From: Gemmatimonadota bacterium
GTDB lineage: Bacteria; Latescibacterota; UBA2968
Assembly: GCA_028874765.1 (NCBI GenBank)
Contig: JAPPIE010000165.1
Span: 1-38,890 of the forward strand
Direction of reading: 5' to 3'
Length of the DNA stretch: 38,890 nt
Part shown: positions 24,178 through 32,544 of the stretch, in pieces
How positions within the stretch are numbered: the stretch's first letter is position 1
Layout of the letters: each line of letters starts with the position of its first letter
Program-made: the position numbers and the translations under genes
Notes under the pieces: generated by a model
Databases searched by the model: none
What the model was told of the DNA's origin: nothing
Seen by the model: the letters and a program-made list of their open reading frames with translations, nothing else

Positions 24178-25569
24178 CTAACGATAAATCCCAGGATCGA
24201 TCCCGTGCTCCTTCAACTTTTGTTGCAGCGCCTGTCGTTTCATGCCAATGGCCGGTGCTGTACGGCTAATATTGCCGTTGTAGTATTCCAAAGCAGACCG
24301 AATAAACGCAACCTCAAAAGACTGCACAACCTCCTGCTTTGCATCTTGAAAAAACACCCCATCCCGCCAGACAGACTCGGCACTATCCACAGACGCAACG
24401 CCCCGAACCTCCTGTGGAAGCAAATCGCGGCTCAACTCAGACCCATCCGAAAAAATAACCGCCCGCTCGACCACATGCATCAACTCCCGTATATTGCCCG
24501 GCCATGCATACACCATCAACATCTTCATCACATCCGGCGGCACATCTGTCATCGCCTTGCCGTGCTGATCATTAAAACGCGCCAAAAAATGTTGAACGAG
24601 CAGCGGAATATCCTCGCGCCGATCCCGCAGCGGCGGCAAAAAAATATCCACCACCTTCAAGCGATAAAAGAGATCCTCCCGAAACCGCCCCTCTGCAATC
24701 TCCACCGGCAAATCCTTATTCGTCGCGCTGATAATCCGAACATCCACCGTCACCGTCTCCGAACCGCCCAGCCGCTCAAACTGTTTCTCTTCCAGCACGC
24801 GCAACAACTTCGCCTGCGTCTCGATATGCATATCGCCGATCTCGTCCAAAAACAGCGTCCCCCCATCCGCAAGCTCAAACTTCCCCTGCCGCCGCGCAGT
24901 CGCCCCGGTAAACGCGCCCCTCTCATGCCCGAACAACTCGCTCTCGATCAACTCCGTCGGAAGTGCCGCCGCATTCACCGCGACAAAAGGCCGCGCCTGT
25001 CGCCCGCTCTGCTCGTGAATCGCCCGCGCGACCAACTCCTTTCCCGTACCGCTCTCCCCGCCAATCAGCACCCCTGCATCGGTCATCGCCACCTTCCCGA
25101 TCAAATCATAGACCCCCTCCATCGCGCGGCTGCGACCAATCAGCAACCCGAATCCCGACTGCTGCCGAATCTCGTTGCGAAGCGTCTCATTCTCCCGCCG
25201 CAACCGCACCGTCTCCAGAACATTCTCCACCAAACAGCGCAACTCATCCACATCGTAGGGCTTGCTCAAATAATCGTACGCCCCCGCCTTCATCGCCTCC
25301 ACAGCAACCCGCTCCGACCCATACGCCGTAATCACAATAACAGGCCGCACATCCCCCTGATCTGCTAATCGCTTCACCAGCGTCAACCCATCCATCTTTG
25401 GCATCTGGATATCGCAAATCAACAAATCGGGATTGTCCTGCGCCACAGCCGCCAACGCCGCCGCACCATCCTCTGCCTCGACAATCTCACACCCCAGCGC
25501 CGCGAGTGCCCGCTTCAACCCGTACCGCGCCGCAGGATCATCATCCACAATCAGAATTTTATGCTGCAT
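24178..25569 (-). CDS. Sigma-54-dependent NtrC-family response regulator
   Basis: A 463-residue transcription activator. An N-terminal receiver domain has the acidic pocket VDDD, the phospho-acceptor Asp53 in LLICDIQMPKMDG and Lys in YLSKPYD. The central AAA+ domain has Walker A GGESGTGKE, the sigma-54 contact loop GAFTGA, Walker B TLFLDEIG and an arginine-finger region (RFREDLFYRL). The C-terminal Fis-type helix-turn-helix ends ISRTAPAIGMKRQALQQKLK. The ATG at 25569 is preferred over one three codons upstream because AAGGA would lie too close to the latter. It follows the sensor kinase by 85 bases and is its likely partner. It should activate sigma-54 promoters, but its targets are unknown. 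Confidence 0.93.
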   Translation of the reverse strand: MQHKILIVDDDPAARYGLKRALAALGCEIVEAEDGAAALAAVAQDNPDLLICDIQMPKMDGLTLVKRLADQGDVRPVIVITAYGSERVAVEAMKAGAYDYLSKPYDVDELRCLVENVLETVRLRRENETLRNEIRQQSGFGLLIGRSRAMEGVYDLIGKVAMTDAGVLIGGESGTGKELVARAIHEQSGRQARPFVAVNAAALPTELIESELFGHERGAFTGATARRQGKFELADGGTLFLDEIGDMHIETQAKLLRVLEEKQFERLGGSETVTVDVRIISATNKDLPVEIAEGRFREDLFYRLKVVDIFLPPLRDRREDIPLLVQHFLARFNDQHGKAMTDVPPDVMKMLMVYAWPGNIRELMHVVERAVIFSDGSELSRDLLPQEVRGVASVDSAESVWRDGVFFQDAKQEVVQSFEVAFIRSALEYYNGNISRTAPAIGMKRQALQQKLKEHGIDPGIYR

Positions 25570-25626
25570 AGTCTTCATCCTTCACACATCTTGGCTGTCA
25601 GCGGTCAGCCCTCCAACATCTCTTTT

Positions 25627-25658
25627 ATCTGCGTCCATCTGCGTCATCTGCGGATCAC
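25627..25658. repeat. ATCTGCG short tandem repeat touching the kinase stop codon
   Basis: Three ATCTGCG units in succession end in GGATCAC, whose TCA is the complement of the kinase TGA stop. The same arrangement occurs at 32511-32544 at the stop of the macroglobulin gene. Confidence 0.75.
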
Positions 25659-27757
25659 ACTGCATCATCCCCCCCGGGAAGTTGAACCGCAAACACCGCC
25701 CCTGCCCCATCCGCATTTGCCACCTCAATCGCACCTCCCATCCGCTCCACATCGCGCTTCACAATCGCAAGCCCCAACCCCGTGCCCGAAGCCTTTGTCG
25801 TAAAAAACGGCTCAAAAATGCGATCCTGATTCTCCGCTGAAATCCCCGGCCCCGTATCTGACACCCGCACCTCCACACCGCCGTGCAATTGCCGCGCCTG
25901 CACCGTCAACCGCCGCTCTATCTGATCGCCATCCACAGCCTGAATACCGTTCAAAATCAAATTGAAAAATACTTCCTTCAGATCCTCTGGATCGCCCTTC
26001 ACCGCGAGACCGTCATCCACCTCAAAACAGATCTCCACATTCTGTCGCTCCGCCTCGTGGAACAAAATCAACACCACATCTTCCAGCACAGCCTTCAGGT
26101 CCAACACCTGAGCCCCATCGTCCTGCTTGGGCTGAGCAAATCTGAGCAAGCGATCCACCACGCGGTTTAGCCGATCAATCTCGCGCAACACCACAGACAA
26201 ATCGCCCGCCTTTGTCTGATCACCCTGCAAATCCTCCCGCAGCACAGTCGCAATCGCCTTGATCGAACTCAGGGGATTCTTCACCTCGTGCGCGATACTC
26301 GCCGAAAGCAACCCCAACGCCGAAAGCCGTTCCGCCTCGTACATCTGCCGCTCCAATTGCAACCGTTGCTCCACCAGACGCGTATTTTCAATCGCCAGTG
26401 CAATCTGATTGCAAAGCGTACCCAGCAAATCCCATTCTTCAGAAGAAAAAGATCCCCCGCGCTTCTTCTCGCCCAGACAGAGCAAACCAACCGGCTTTTC
26501 CTCTTGCAACACCGGAATACACAGCTCAACCCCTTGCTTTGCGAGTATTGCAGTAAGTGCCGGATGGTGCAAATCGCCCACATCCAGCGGTCGGCTGTGG
26601 ACCAACAACCAGCCGACCACCGCTTCAATCTGCGTCCCGTCCCCATCCCCAAACGGTGTGACAGGCGGCTCAAACCCCGGTAAACCACTGCTTGCGATCA
26701 CCTGCACCTGACTCACCTCCCCATCCTCGTACTCAAACACCACCAGCGAAACAGCATGCACCTTCAATACAGTTCCAACGGCATCCACCACCGACTCCAA
26801 CCGCCTCTCCAGCGCGTGCGGCACATTCAGCGTTTGACTCAACGCACCCAGCAAATGCTGGTACTCATATCGCGCCCTGAAAAACAGGCGATTGATTATC
26901 CCCTGCAACCTGTTCTTAATCGGCTGAAACAGAAAAATCAGCAGCGAAATCAAAATAGCCTCAACCACCTCTACCCTGAACCCACTGTCCAGACGCCCAA
27001 GCACCTCTGCAACGCGCCGGATCACCAGCAAATAAACCGTCAGCACAATCCCCGTCAGCGCGGAATAAAACAACGCGGGATTCACCACAATCTGGAAAAA
27101 GCTGTACCGATAAATAAAATAGCCCAGAATATACGCTGGCGCGATAGGCGAAAGAAAAAGCACCAACGCGAGCACCGGTCCCACAACATTACTTTGAAGC
27201 AACCCAATCGGATACGCAAAAACCGTCAAAACCGCGATACCCGTCAGCGCAAACGCCATCAACCGACAAAACACCTTATGCACCTCTGTCTCCGACCGCA
27301 TCGCAAATCCCCGGCAGAGATACGCTGAAAACAGAAGCATAGCAATAGCATACAGGCTAAAACTCACGCGCTTGATCGGCGCTTGAGACATGCCAATCAA
27401 AAAAATGATCACCCCCGGCACAAAAGTGATCGGAATGAGATACCGCCGCAACCCACGCGCCACCTTGTGTTCATCCGCAAAAGCCAGCACTGTTCCCAGC
27501 AGCGCAGACGGCAAAAAATCCAGCCCAAAACGCGCCAGATGCGCCGCATAATTCACCGCACCGGCATCCGGCGCAGCCTGCGCGATCAAAATGCGCAGCG
27601 CGTCCCCAGTGTACCAGAGCGCCCCCGCCGAAATCAACAACAACAGCGGCAGTGGCGTACCCCTCCGCTTTATCGCCGAGACAAAAATGCCCCAGAGCAA
27701 CCCGGCGGCAATCGCCGCGCCGACCAGCCAGATCGTCTCGTATAACGACAGGTCCAT
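25655..27757 (-). CDS. Membrane sensor histidine kinase with multi-TM N-terminus and GAF domain
   Basis: A 700-residue kinase. About eight hydrophobic helices occupy roughly residues 5-285 (7TM-type sensor region). A GAF-like domain follows at about 310-460. The dimerisation domain has ASIAHEVKNPLSSIKA with the phospho-acceptor His490, and the ATPase domain has the N box FFNLILNGIQAV, VSDTGPGIS and the ending FFTTKASGTGLGLAIVK. ATG at 27757 is used; a TTG directly before it is discounted. The start shares one base with the sulfatase stop (TGATG), so translation is probably coupled. It should phosphorylate the NtrC-type regulator downstream. The signal is unknown; the multi-helix region is the likely sensor. 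Confidence 0.92.
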   Translation of the reverse strand: MDLSLYETIWLVGAAIAAGLLWGIFVSAIKRRGTPLPLLLLISAGALWYTGDALRILIAQAAPDAGAVNYAAHLARFGLDFLPSALLGTVLAFADEHKVARGLRRYLIPITFVPGVIIFLIGMSQAPIKRVSFSLYAIAMLLFSAYLCRGFAMRSETEVHKVFCRLMAFALTGIAVLTVFAYPIGLLQSNVVGPVLALVLFLSPIAPAYILGYFIYRYSFFQIVVNPALFYSALTGIVLTVYLLVIRRVAEVLGRLDSGFRVEVVEAILISLLIFLFQPIKNRLQGIINRLFFRARYEYQHLLGALSQTLNVPHALERRLESVVDAVGTVLKVHAVSLVVFEYEDGEVSQVQVIASSGLPGFEPPVTPFGDGDGTQIEAVVGWLLVHSRPLDVGDLHHPALTAILAKQGVELCIPVLQEEKPVGLLCLGEKKRGGSFSSEEWDLLGTLCNQIALAIENTRLVEQRLQLERQMYEAERLSALGLLSASIAHEVKNPLSSIKAIATVLREDLQGDQTKAGDLSVVLREIDRLNRVVDRLLRFAQPKQDDGAQVLDLKAVLEDVVLILFHEAERQNVEICFEVDDGLAVKGDPEDLKEVFFNLILNGIQAVDGDQIERRLTVQARQLHGGVEVRVSDTGPGISAENQDRIFEPFFTTKASGTGLGLAIVKRDVERMGGAIEVANADGAGAVFAVQLPGGDDAV

Positions 27758-29145
27758 CAATACCCCTTCGCCAAATCCGCTCGGCTTTGCGCCTCGGCAT
27801 CTTCGGGATCACGTCTCAATTCCCTCGCCAACAAATCGTGCAATTGCGCGATGCGATCTGCCTGCGCGGGATCATTTGCCAGATTGTTAAATTCCCCGGC
27901 ATCCTCTTCCAAATTGTACAACTCGCGTTCGGGTCCATGTACCTCGTCAAACCGCGCGTGATACACGTACTTCCACGGACCCTGCCGAACCATCATCATA
28001 CCCGACGCAATATTGTGTGCGTAGTATTCGCTCACCGCAATATCCCGCCACTCGCTATTCCCATCGTCCAGATAATCGAGCAACGACTCGCCATCCCAGT
28101 CATCTGACCGTTCCGCCCCACCGATCTCCGCTATCGTCTGCGCCAGATCCACCAGCGAACACACACCCGTCCGCCGTTGCCCACCTGCCCAGCGTTTTGG
28201 ATAAGACACGATCAGCGGCGTCCGCGAAGCGTGTTCATACATATTATTTTTCCACCACAATCCGTGATCGCCCTTGTTCTCGCCGTGATCCGTACAGTAA
28301 ATCACAATCGTATTATCCGCCACTTCGGAATCATTGAGTGCGGCGAGCAACTTGCCGATCTCATCGTCCAGCCAATTCACAAAACCCCAATAAAGCTCGC
28401 GCCCCAACTTCGTCTGCTCGGGCGTCGCCTTTGTCACGCCAAATCCGGCTCGCAAATGCTTGTAATTGGTCGGCAACGTCTCCAAAAAACCCTCGGGGAT
28501 CTCGGACATGGGCACCCTGTCTTTGTAAGGCGCGTAATATTCTTCTGGAATAGTCAATGGAAAATGCGGCGCCAAATAACCAGCCAGCAAAAAGAATGGC
28601 TTATCATCCGCCGATCGATTCTGCAAAAACGCACTGCACTCCGCCGTCACCTTGCGGTCCTTTTCCAAAACGGGCGATGTATCACTCGTCTTAAAAGCCG
28701 CCACCCGCCCTTCCCAACCGAAACCCGATTCACTCAGATCATCAAACGCGCGCCTCCCGCCCTTCCCACTCCTGTCCCCTTGATTCGCACCGGGATAAAC
28801 ATCGCGAAAACCATAGCGATGCGCACCCGCAAAATGCATCTTGCCCCCCAGCCAGCACTCATAGCCCACCGCATTCAGCGCGTGAGGCAGCGAAGGATAA
28901 TCGTCAGAAGGCAACTGACAATCATTGGTCCACACCCCACAGCGGCTCACGTATTGCACCGCTGTAAAACTCGCACGCGCAGGCGCGCAAAGCGGTGACG
29001 TCGTATAAGCCGCATCAAACACAATACCCTCTTCTGCCAACCGATCCATATGCGGCGTTTGCACAATAGAATCGCCATAACACCCCATCACTGCCGGGTC
29101 GTGCTCATCGGACATAATCACCAGAATATTGGGACGGTCAGACAT
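27757..29145 (-). CDS. Type I sulfatase, choline-sulfatase-like
   Basis: A 462-residue sulfatase. NILVIMSDEHDP supplies N-terminal metal ligands, and CAPAR near residue 52 is the C-x-P-x-R formylglycine signature. DHGENKGDHGLWWKNNMYE carries later metal and substrate residues, and RTPLIVSYP follows. The start has good ribosome-binding context (AGGAGAT). No signal peptide is seen. The gene lies 37 bases after the kinase-like APH gene and its stop overlaps the sensor kinase start. A link between the sulfatase substrate and the sensor signal is therefore plausible but untested. The specific sulfated substrate is unknown. Confidence 0.92.
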   Translation of the reverse strand: MSDRPNILVIMSDEHDPAVMGCYGDSIVQTPHMDRLAEEGIVFDAAYTTSPLCAPARASFTAVQYVSRCGVWTNDCQLPSDDYPSLPHALNAVGYECWLGGKMHFAGAHRYGFRDVYPGANQGDRSGKGGRRAFDDLSESGFGWEGRVAAFKTSDTSPVLEKDRKVTAECSAFLQNRSADDKPFFLLAGYLAPHFPLTIPEEYYAPYKDRVPMSEIPEGFLETLPTNYKHLRAGFGVTKATPEQTKLGRELYWGFVNWLDDEIGKLLAALNDSEVADNTIVIYCTDHGENKGDHGLWWKNNMYEHASRTPLIVSYPKRWAGGQRRTGVCSLVDLAQTIAEIGGAERSDDWDGESLLDYLDDGNSEWRDIAVSEYYAHNIASGMMMVRQGPWKYVYHARFDEVHGPERELYNLEEDAGEFNNLANDPAQADRIAQLHDLLARELRRDPEDAEAQSRADLAKGY

Positions 29146-29182
29146 AAAATCTCCTTACGGTTAGTGTGATATAACACATCAT

Positions 29183-30094
29183 CTAAAGCAACTGATCCAA
29201 CGTCTGGGCGCGATTAATACTTGTACGCCAAAATTCTTCGGGCGTATCCGCACTCCACCTCGCCCAGATTAGAGCCAAAACCAGCCCCCATTTGATAATA
29301 CGCTCGCGAGGGATATCCAATTCTTCCGCCATAATCTCCACACGGCGAACATCAATTTCGCCCCTGTCGCATCCATCACAGGAAGCATCGGGATAATTCG
29401 CCAAAAAAGCACCGACCTCATAGCCCGGATCGCCAAAATAACCTTTGGGATCAATGACGAGATAGGGATCGCGCTCAGCACTTAAAATATTCCAGTGGTG
29501 CAAATCCCCGTGCAGAACAACCGTTTCTGTACTCGTATTCATCAACTCATCGTAAAGCGTTTCGGCGCGCACAACCCATTTTTCGGGCAACGGCCCGGTG
29601 CTGCCATTGTATTTTTTACGCAACTTGTCAAAACCATCTATTTCATACGCCGTCGGTCGAAAACTGTGAACTTTCGGAACGGGTTGCCAGAACTTTTTCA
29701 TCAGCCGAGCGGCAATGCGCGTATTCTCCTCGTCATCCGGACAAACACCCAGAGGCACACCTGGACGGATGCGCTCGAGCATCAGCACACCTAACGCCTC
29801 GTCAAAATCGAGCAACTTGACCGTACCATTACCATTGCAAAGTTGCAGCGCGTGGCACTCTTGCTGCGAGTTTTCCGCCAGTTGCACAGGCGAGCCAATT
29901 TTCAAAATAACCTCTGTGCCCTTCGCATCCGTCGCCGGCGCGATATAGCTATAGGACATCTCGGCATAATCTTCTGTCATGGGATCTTCAATGCGAAGAT
30001 TCCACCGTTTTGCACACGCAGCGACGATATCTGGCAACCGTTCGATCCATTCAGCCCATTTTGGATTGGACGATAGAGTTTCTGGAATGTACAT
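29183..30094 (-). CDS. APH(6)/hydroxyurea phosphotransferase-family small-molecule kinase
   Basis: A 303-residue kinase-fold protein. The catalytic loop VVLHGDLHHWNIL (Brenner motif with the catalytic Asp) is followed by the metal-binding VIDPKGYFGDPGYE, both typical of the APH_6_hur family that includes streptomycin 6-phosphotransferases. Family membership does not prove antibiotic resistance; many members have unknown metabolic substrates. The ATG at 30094 is chosen over an upstream one because it has AGGCAGGTGA and gives a normal N-terminus. It lies 28 bases after pbpC and 37 bases before a sulfatase. Confidence 0.85.
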   Translation of the reverse strand: MYIPETLSSNPKWAEWIERLPDIVAACAKRWNLRIEDPMTEDYAEMSYSYIAPATDAKGTEVILKIGSPVQLAENSQQECHALQLCNGNGTVKLLDFDEALGVLMLERIRPGVPLGVCPDDEENTRIAARLMKKFWQPVPKVHSFRPTAYEIDGFDKLRKKYNGSTGPLPEKWVVRAETLYDELMNTSTETVVLHGDLHHWNILSAERDPYLVIDPKGYFGDPGYEVGAFLANYPDASCDGCDRGEIDVRRVEIMAEELDIPRERIIKWGLVLALIWARWSADTPEEFWRTSINRAQTLDQLL

Positions 30095-30122
30095 AGATTT
30101 TTCACCTGCCTCTAAATACCCT

Positions 30123-32408
30123 TCATCCCTGTCTGGATGAGACGTAAAATCGCGTTTGATCGCGGTGGCCGATCTCGTCAATCACTTCAAGAGTGTGTTG
30201 GCCCGTCGGCAAGGCGACAGATTTGACGTGCCGCGTATTCGTCTCACCCAAATAGCGATGGTTGAGATACCAGTATAACTTGCGGTTTTTATCGCGATGT
30301 GTCACCCGCAAAACGACATTCTGCACGGTCCCGTCAAAATCTCGGGGCAAATAAAGACGCGCATTCCGCGTTGGATACACAATATGTACAGGTGCGCGAT
30401 CTGCTTGCGCCGCACAATCCGCGCGATGCGGTGGCAAATCCCCCGCGCTTTGACCGCGTTGCCGCAAGTGGTGAACAACATCTGGCGGATACACCAGCCG
30501 CGCAACGCGACGGTGTTCGCCCGGCTGCCAACAAAGAGAGCATACCCGCTGTGTACTGTCGGCATTCACCGTTATAACCCGATGATACGGACAAATCTTC
30601 AAAAGTGCGCGGGGTGCCTCCACAGAAACTCGCTCAGGACAATGCGGCGCAGCGCGATACCCCGTATCTGCACAGACATCGCGCCGGATCAAATCGGCCT
30701 GGGGTGGCGCGAACCACCGTTGGTCGGGATCGCGGGGCAAACTATTAAACAAATCGAAAAACAAAGGCGCAGCACAACGCGCGCCCGTGAGTTCAGACAC
30801 GCCTTCACCTGCGAAATTACCCACCCACACGGCAATCGTCCACTGTGGCGACACCCCCACGGCCCACGCATCGCGATGTCCATAACTCGTACCCGTTTTC
30901 CAGGCAATGGGCCACTGGTTTTGAAACTGATGCCAGTAAAATTCTATCCCGGGCCGCGAGAGATCGCGCAACGTATTTAGCACCAGATAACACGCACCGC
31001 GACTGAGCAAAGGCGGAGGCTCAGACGGGCGATCCGCCGGATTTATATGAAGGGGCTGAAACACACCCCCATTGCCCAAACCGCGAAAAAGCACTGCCAT
31101 ATCCCACCCCGTCACCTCGGCACCGCCGAGAACGAGGGGCAAACCGTAATCATTCGACGTTCGGAACAACGTCGTCAAACCAGCCGCGCGGAGCCGTTCG
31201 TAAAACGCCACCACGCCATACTCATAAAGCAAGCGCACCGCAGGCACATTCGCCGACAAAATCAAAGCATCGTGCGCCGGGACAAGCCCCTGAAAGGTGC
31301 GATCGGCATTGTGTGGCGAAAACGAGCCGTAATACGTCGGAACATCCCGAATTTTGCTCTGCGGCAAAATCAGCCCCGCATCCATACTGAGCGCGTAGAG
31401 AAAGGGCTTGAGCAACGAACCCGACGACCGGGGTGCGCGAATCCCATCGACATAACTATCTGTAAAATTTTCCGACCCGACATAAGCGCGAACAGCACCC
31501 GTTTTCGTATCCGCAATCAGCGCAAAACCATTGTGAATCCCCCGCTGCCGCAACCTGCTGACGTGACGCGCAACGAGAGCTTCTGCCCGAACCTGAATAT
31601 CCCGATCAATCGTAGTCGAATAAACAAACGACATCTGGCGATCTACAATGTACCGCGCCAGATGAGGAGCCAGCATGGGAAACGGATGCGACTTGCTCGG
31701 CACAGATTCTTTTTTTGCCAGATACAGCGTCTCCGTATCAAAATACCTCGCCCTGTGCAGTGCGGTGAGCAACGCATCGCGCTTCTTTTTTAACAAATCG
31801 GGATTTGTCTGAGGCGAAATTTTTCCCGGCGCATTGGGCAAAACCGCGAGCAATGCCGCCTCTGCCCAGGTAAGTTGATCCGGCGACTTACGAAAAAATC
31901 GCAACGCCGCCGCTCGATAGCCCACCACATTCCCGCCATAAGGCGCGTGATCCAGATAAAGTTGCAAAATCTCTTCTTTTGAATACCGCATCTCCATCTT
32001 CAGCGCCTGAAGCATCTCCAGTGTCTTGTTAAAATAAGTGCGCGATTTGGGGTGCATCAGCCGCGCCACTTGCATCGTCAACGTACTTGCACCACTCACA
32101 GTTCTGCCCTGTTGCAAATTCTGATACAATGCACGCACCACAGACACGGGATTGACGCCAAAGTGATAGTCAAAGTATCGGTCTTCAAAATAGAGCACAC
32201 TCGTTTTGAGCTTCTGCGAAACGCGCGCACCCTTCTGAGGCGGAAAATGCCACTGCTGGCGATTATTGAGAAAAGCACGCAAAATGCGCCCATCTTTATC
32301 CAGCACAACCGCGCTATAATCCGCTAAAAAATGCGGCACCGGAACGGCAAAGTACAAAAGCACTATTCCCGCAAAGATACCGATTAAAATTTTGTATCGG
32401 CGTCTCAT
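30123..32408 (-). CDS. pbpC: Penicillin-binding protein 1C
   Basis: A 761-residue bifunctional peptidoglycan synthase of the PBP1C type. A signal-anchor helix is at about 7-28. The glycosyltransferase (GT51) domain has EDRYFDYHFGVN with the catalytic Glu, then GASTLTMQVARL. The transpeptidase domain has SLLK with Ser331 and Lys334 and the KTGTS motif; a PBP1C-type C-terminal domain follows with paired cysteines (VCADTGYRA, CSLCWQPGE). It follows an alpha-2-macroglobulin gene by 132 bases, the same pairing as pbpC-yfhM in Escherichia coli. It is expected to repair the wall after protease or physical damage. Length is normal. Confidence 0.93.
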   Translation of the reverse strand: MRRRYKILIGIFAGIVLLYFAVPVPHFLADYSAVVLDKDGRILRAFLNNRQQWHFPPQKGARVSQKLKTSVLYFEDRYFDYHFGVNPVSVVRALYQNLQQGRTVSGASTLTMQVARLMHPKSRTYFNKTLEMLQALKMEMRYSKEEILQLYLDHAPYGGNVVGYRAAALRFFRKSPDQLTWAEAALLAVLPNAPGKISPQTNPDLLKKKRDALLTALHRARYFDTETLYLAKKESVPSKSHPFPMLAPHLARYIVDRQMSFVYSTTIDRDIQVRAEALVARHVSRLRQRGIHNGFALIADTKTGAVRAYVGSENFTDSYVDGIRAPRSSGSLLKPFLYALSMDAGLILPQSKIRDVPTYYGSFSPHNADRTFQGLVPAHDALILSANVPAVRLLYEYGVVAFYERLRAAGLTTLFRTSNDYGLPLVLGGAEVTGWDMAVLFRGLGNGGVFQPLHINPADRPSEPPPLLSRGACYLVLNTLRDLSRPGIEFYWHQFQNQWPIAWKTGTSYGHRDAWAVGVSPQWTIAVWVGNFAGEGVSELTGARCAAPLFFDLFNSLPRDPDQRWFAPPQADLIRRDVCADTGYRAAPHCPERVSVEAPRALLKICPYHRVITVNADSTQRVCSLCWQPGEHRRVARLVYPPDVVHHLRQRGQSAGDLPPHRADCAAQADRAPVHIVYPTRNARLYLPRDFDGTVQNVVLRVTHRDKNRKLYWYLNHRYLGETNTRHVKSVALPTGQHTLEVIDEIGHRDQTRFYVSSRQG

Positions 32409-32510
32409 GATCAGGTTATCAGGATAGAAGGATGAACAGGATATCGGTCAGTCACCAGCCTCTCACCAGTGGTCAGTTATCCCTCCTCATTTCTCTTGCT
32501 ATCCGCCTTT

Positions 32511-32544
32511 CATCTGCGTACATCTGCGTACATCTGCGGATCAC
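32511..32544. repeat. ATCTGCG short tandem repeat touching the macroglobulin stop codon
   Basis: CATCTGCGTA occurs twice, followed by CATCTGCGGA and TCAC. TCA at 32541-32543 is the complement of the TGA stop. It matches the repeat at 25627-25658. The rest of the gap 32409-32510 shows short AT-rich text and no gene. Confidence 0.75.

Noticed and set aside
24121-25368. A 415-codon open frame on the plus strand
   Set aside because: It is antisense to the response regulator, which has every expected motif; the antisense peptide is Arg/His/Pro-rich as expected from codon bias.
30297-31793. Long plus-strand open frames opposite pbpC
   Set aside because: The PBP1C glycosyltransferase and transpeptidase motifs on the minus strand are decisive; the plus frames have low-complexity basic composition.
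25627-32544. ATCTGCG repeats as a CRISPR array
   Set aside because: The units are 8-10 bases with no unique spacers and no cas genes are present.
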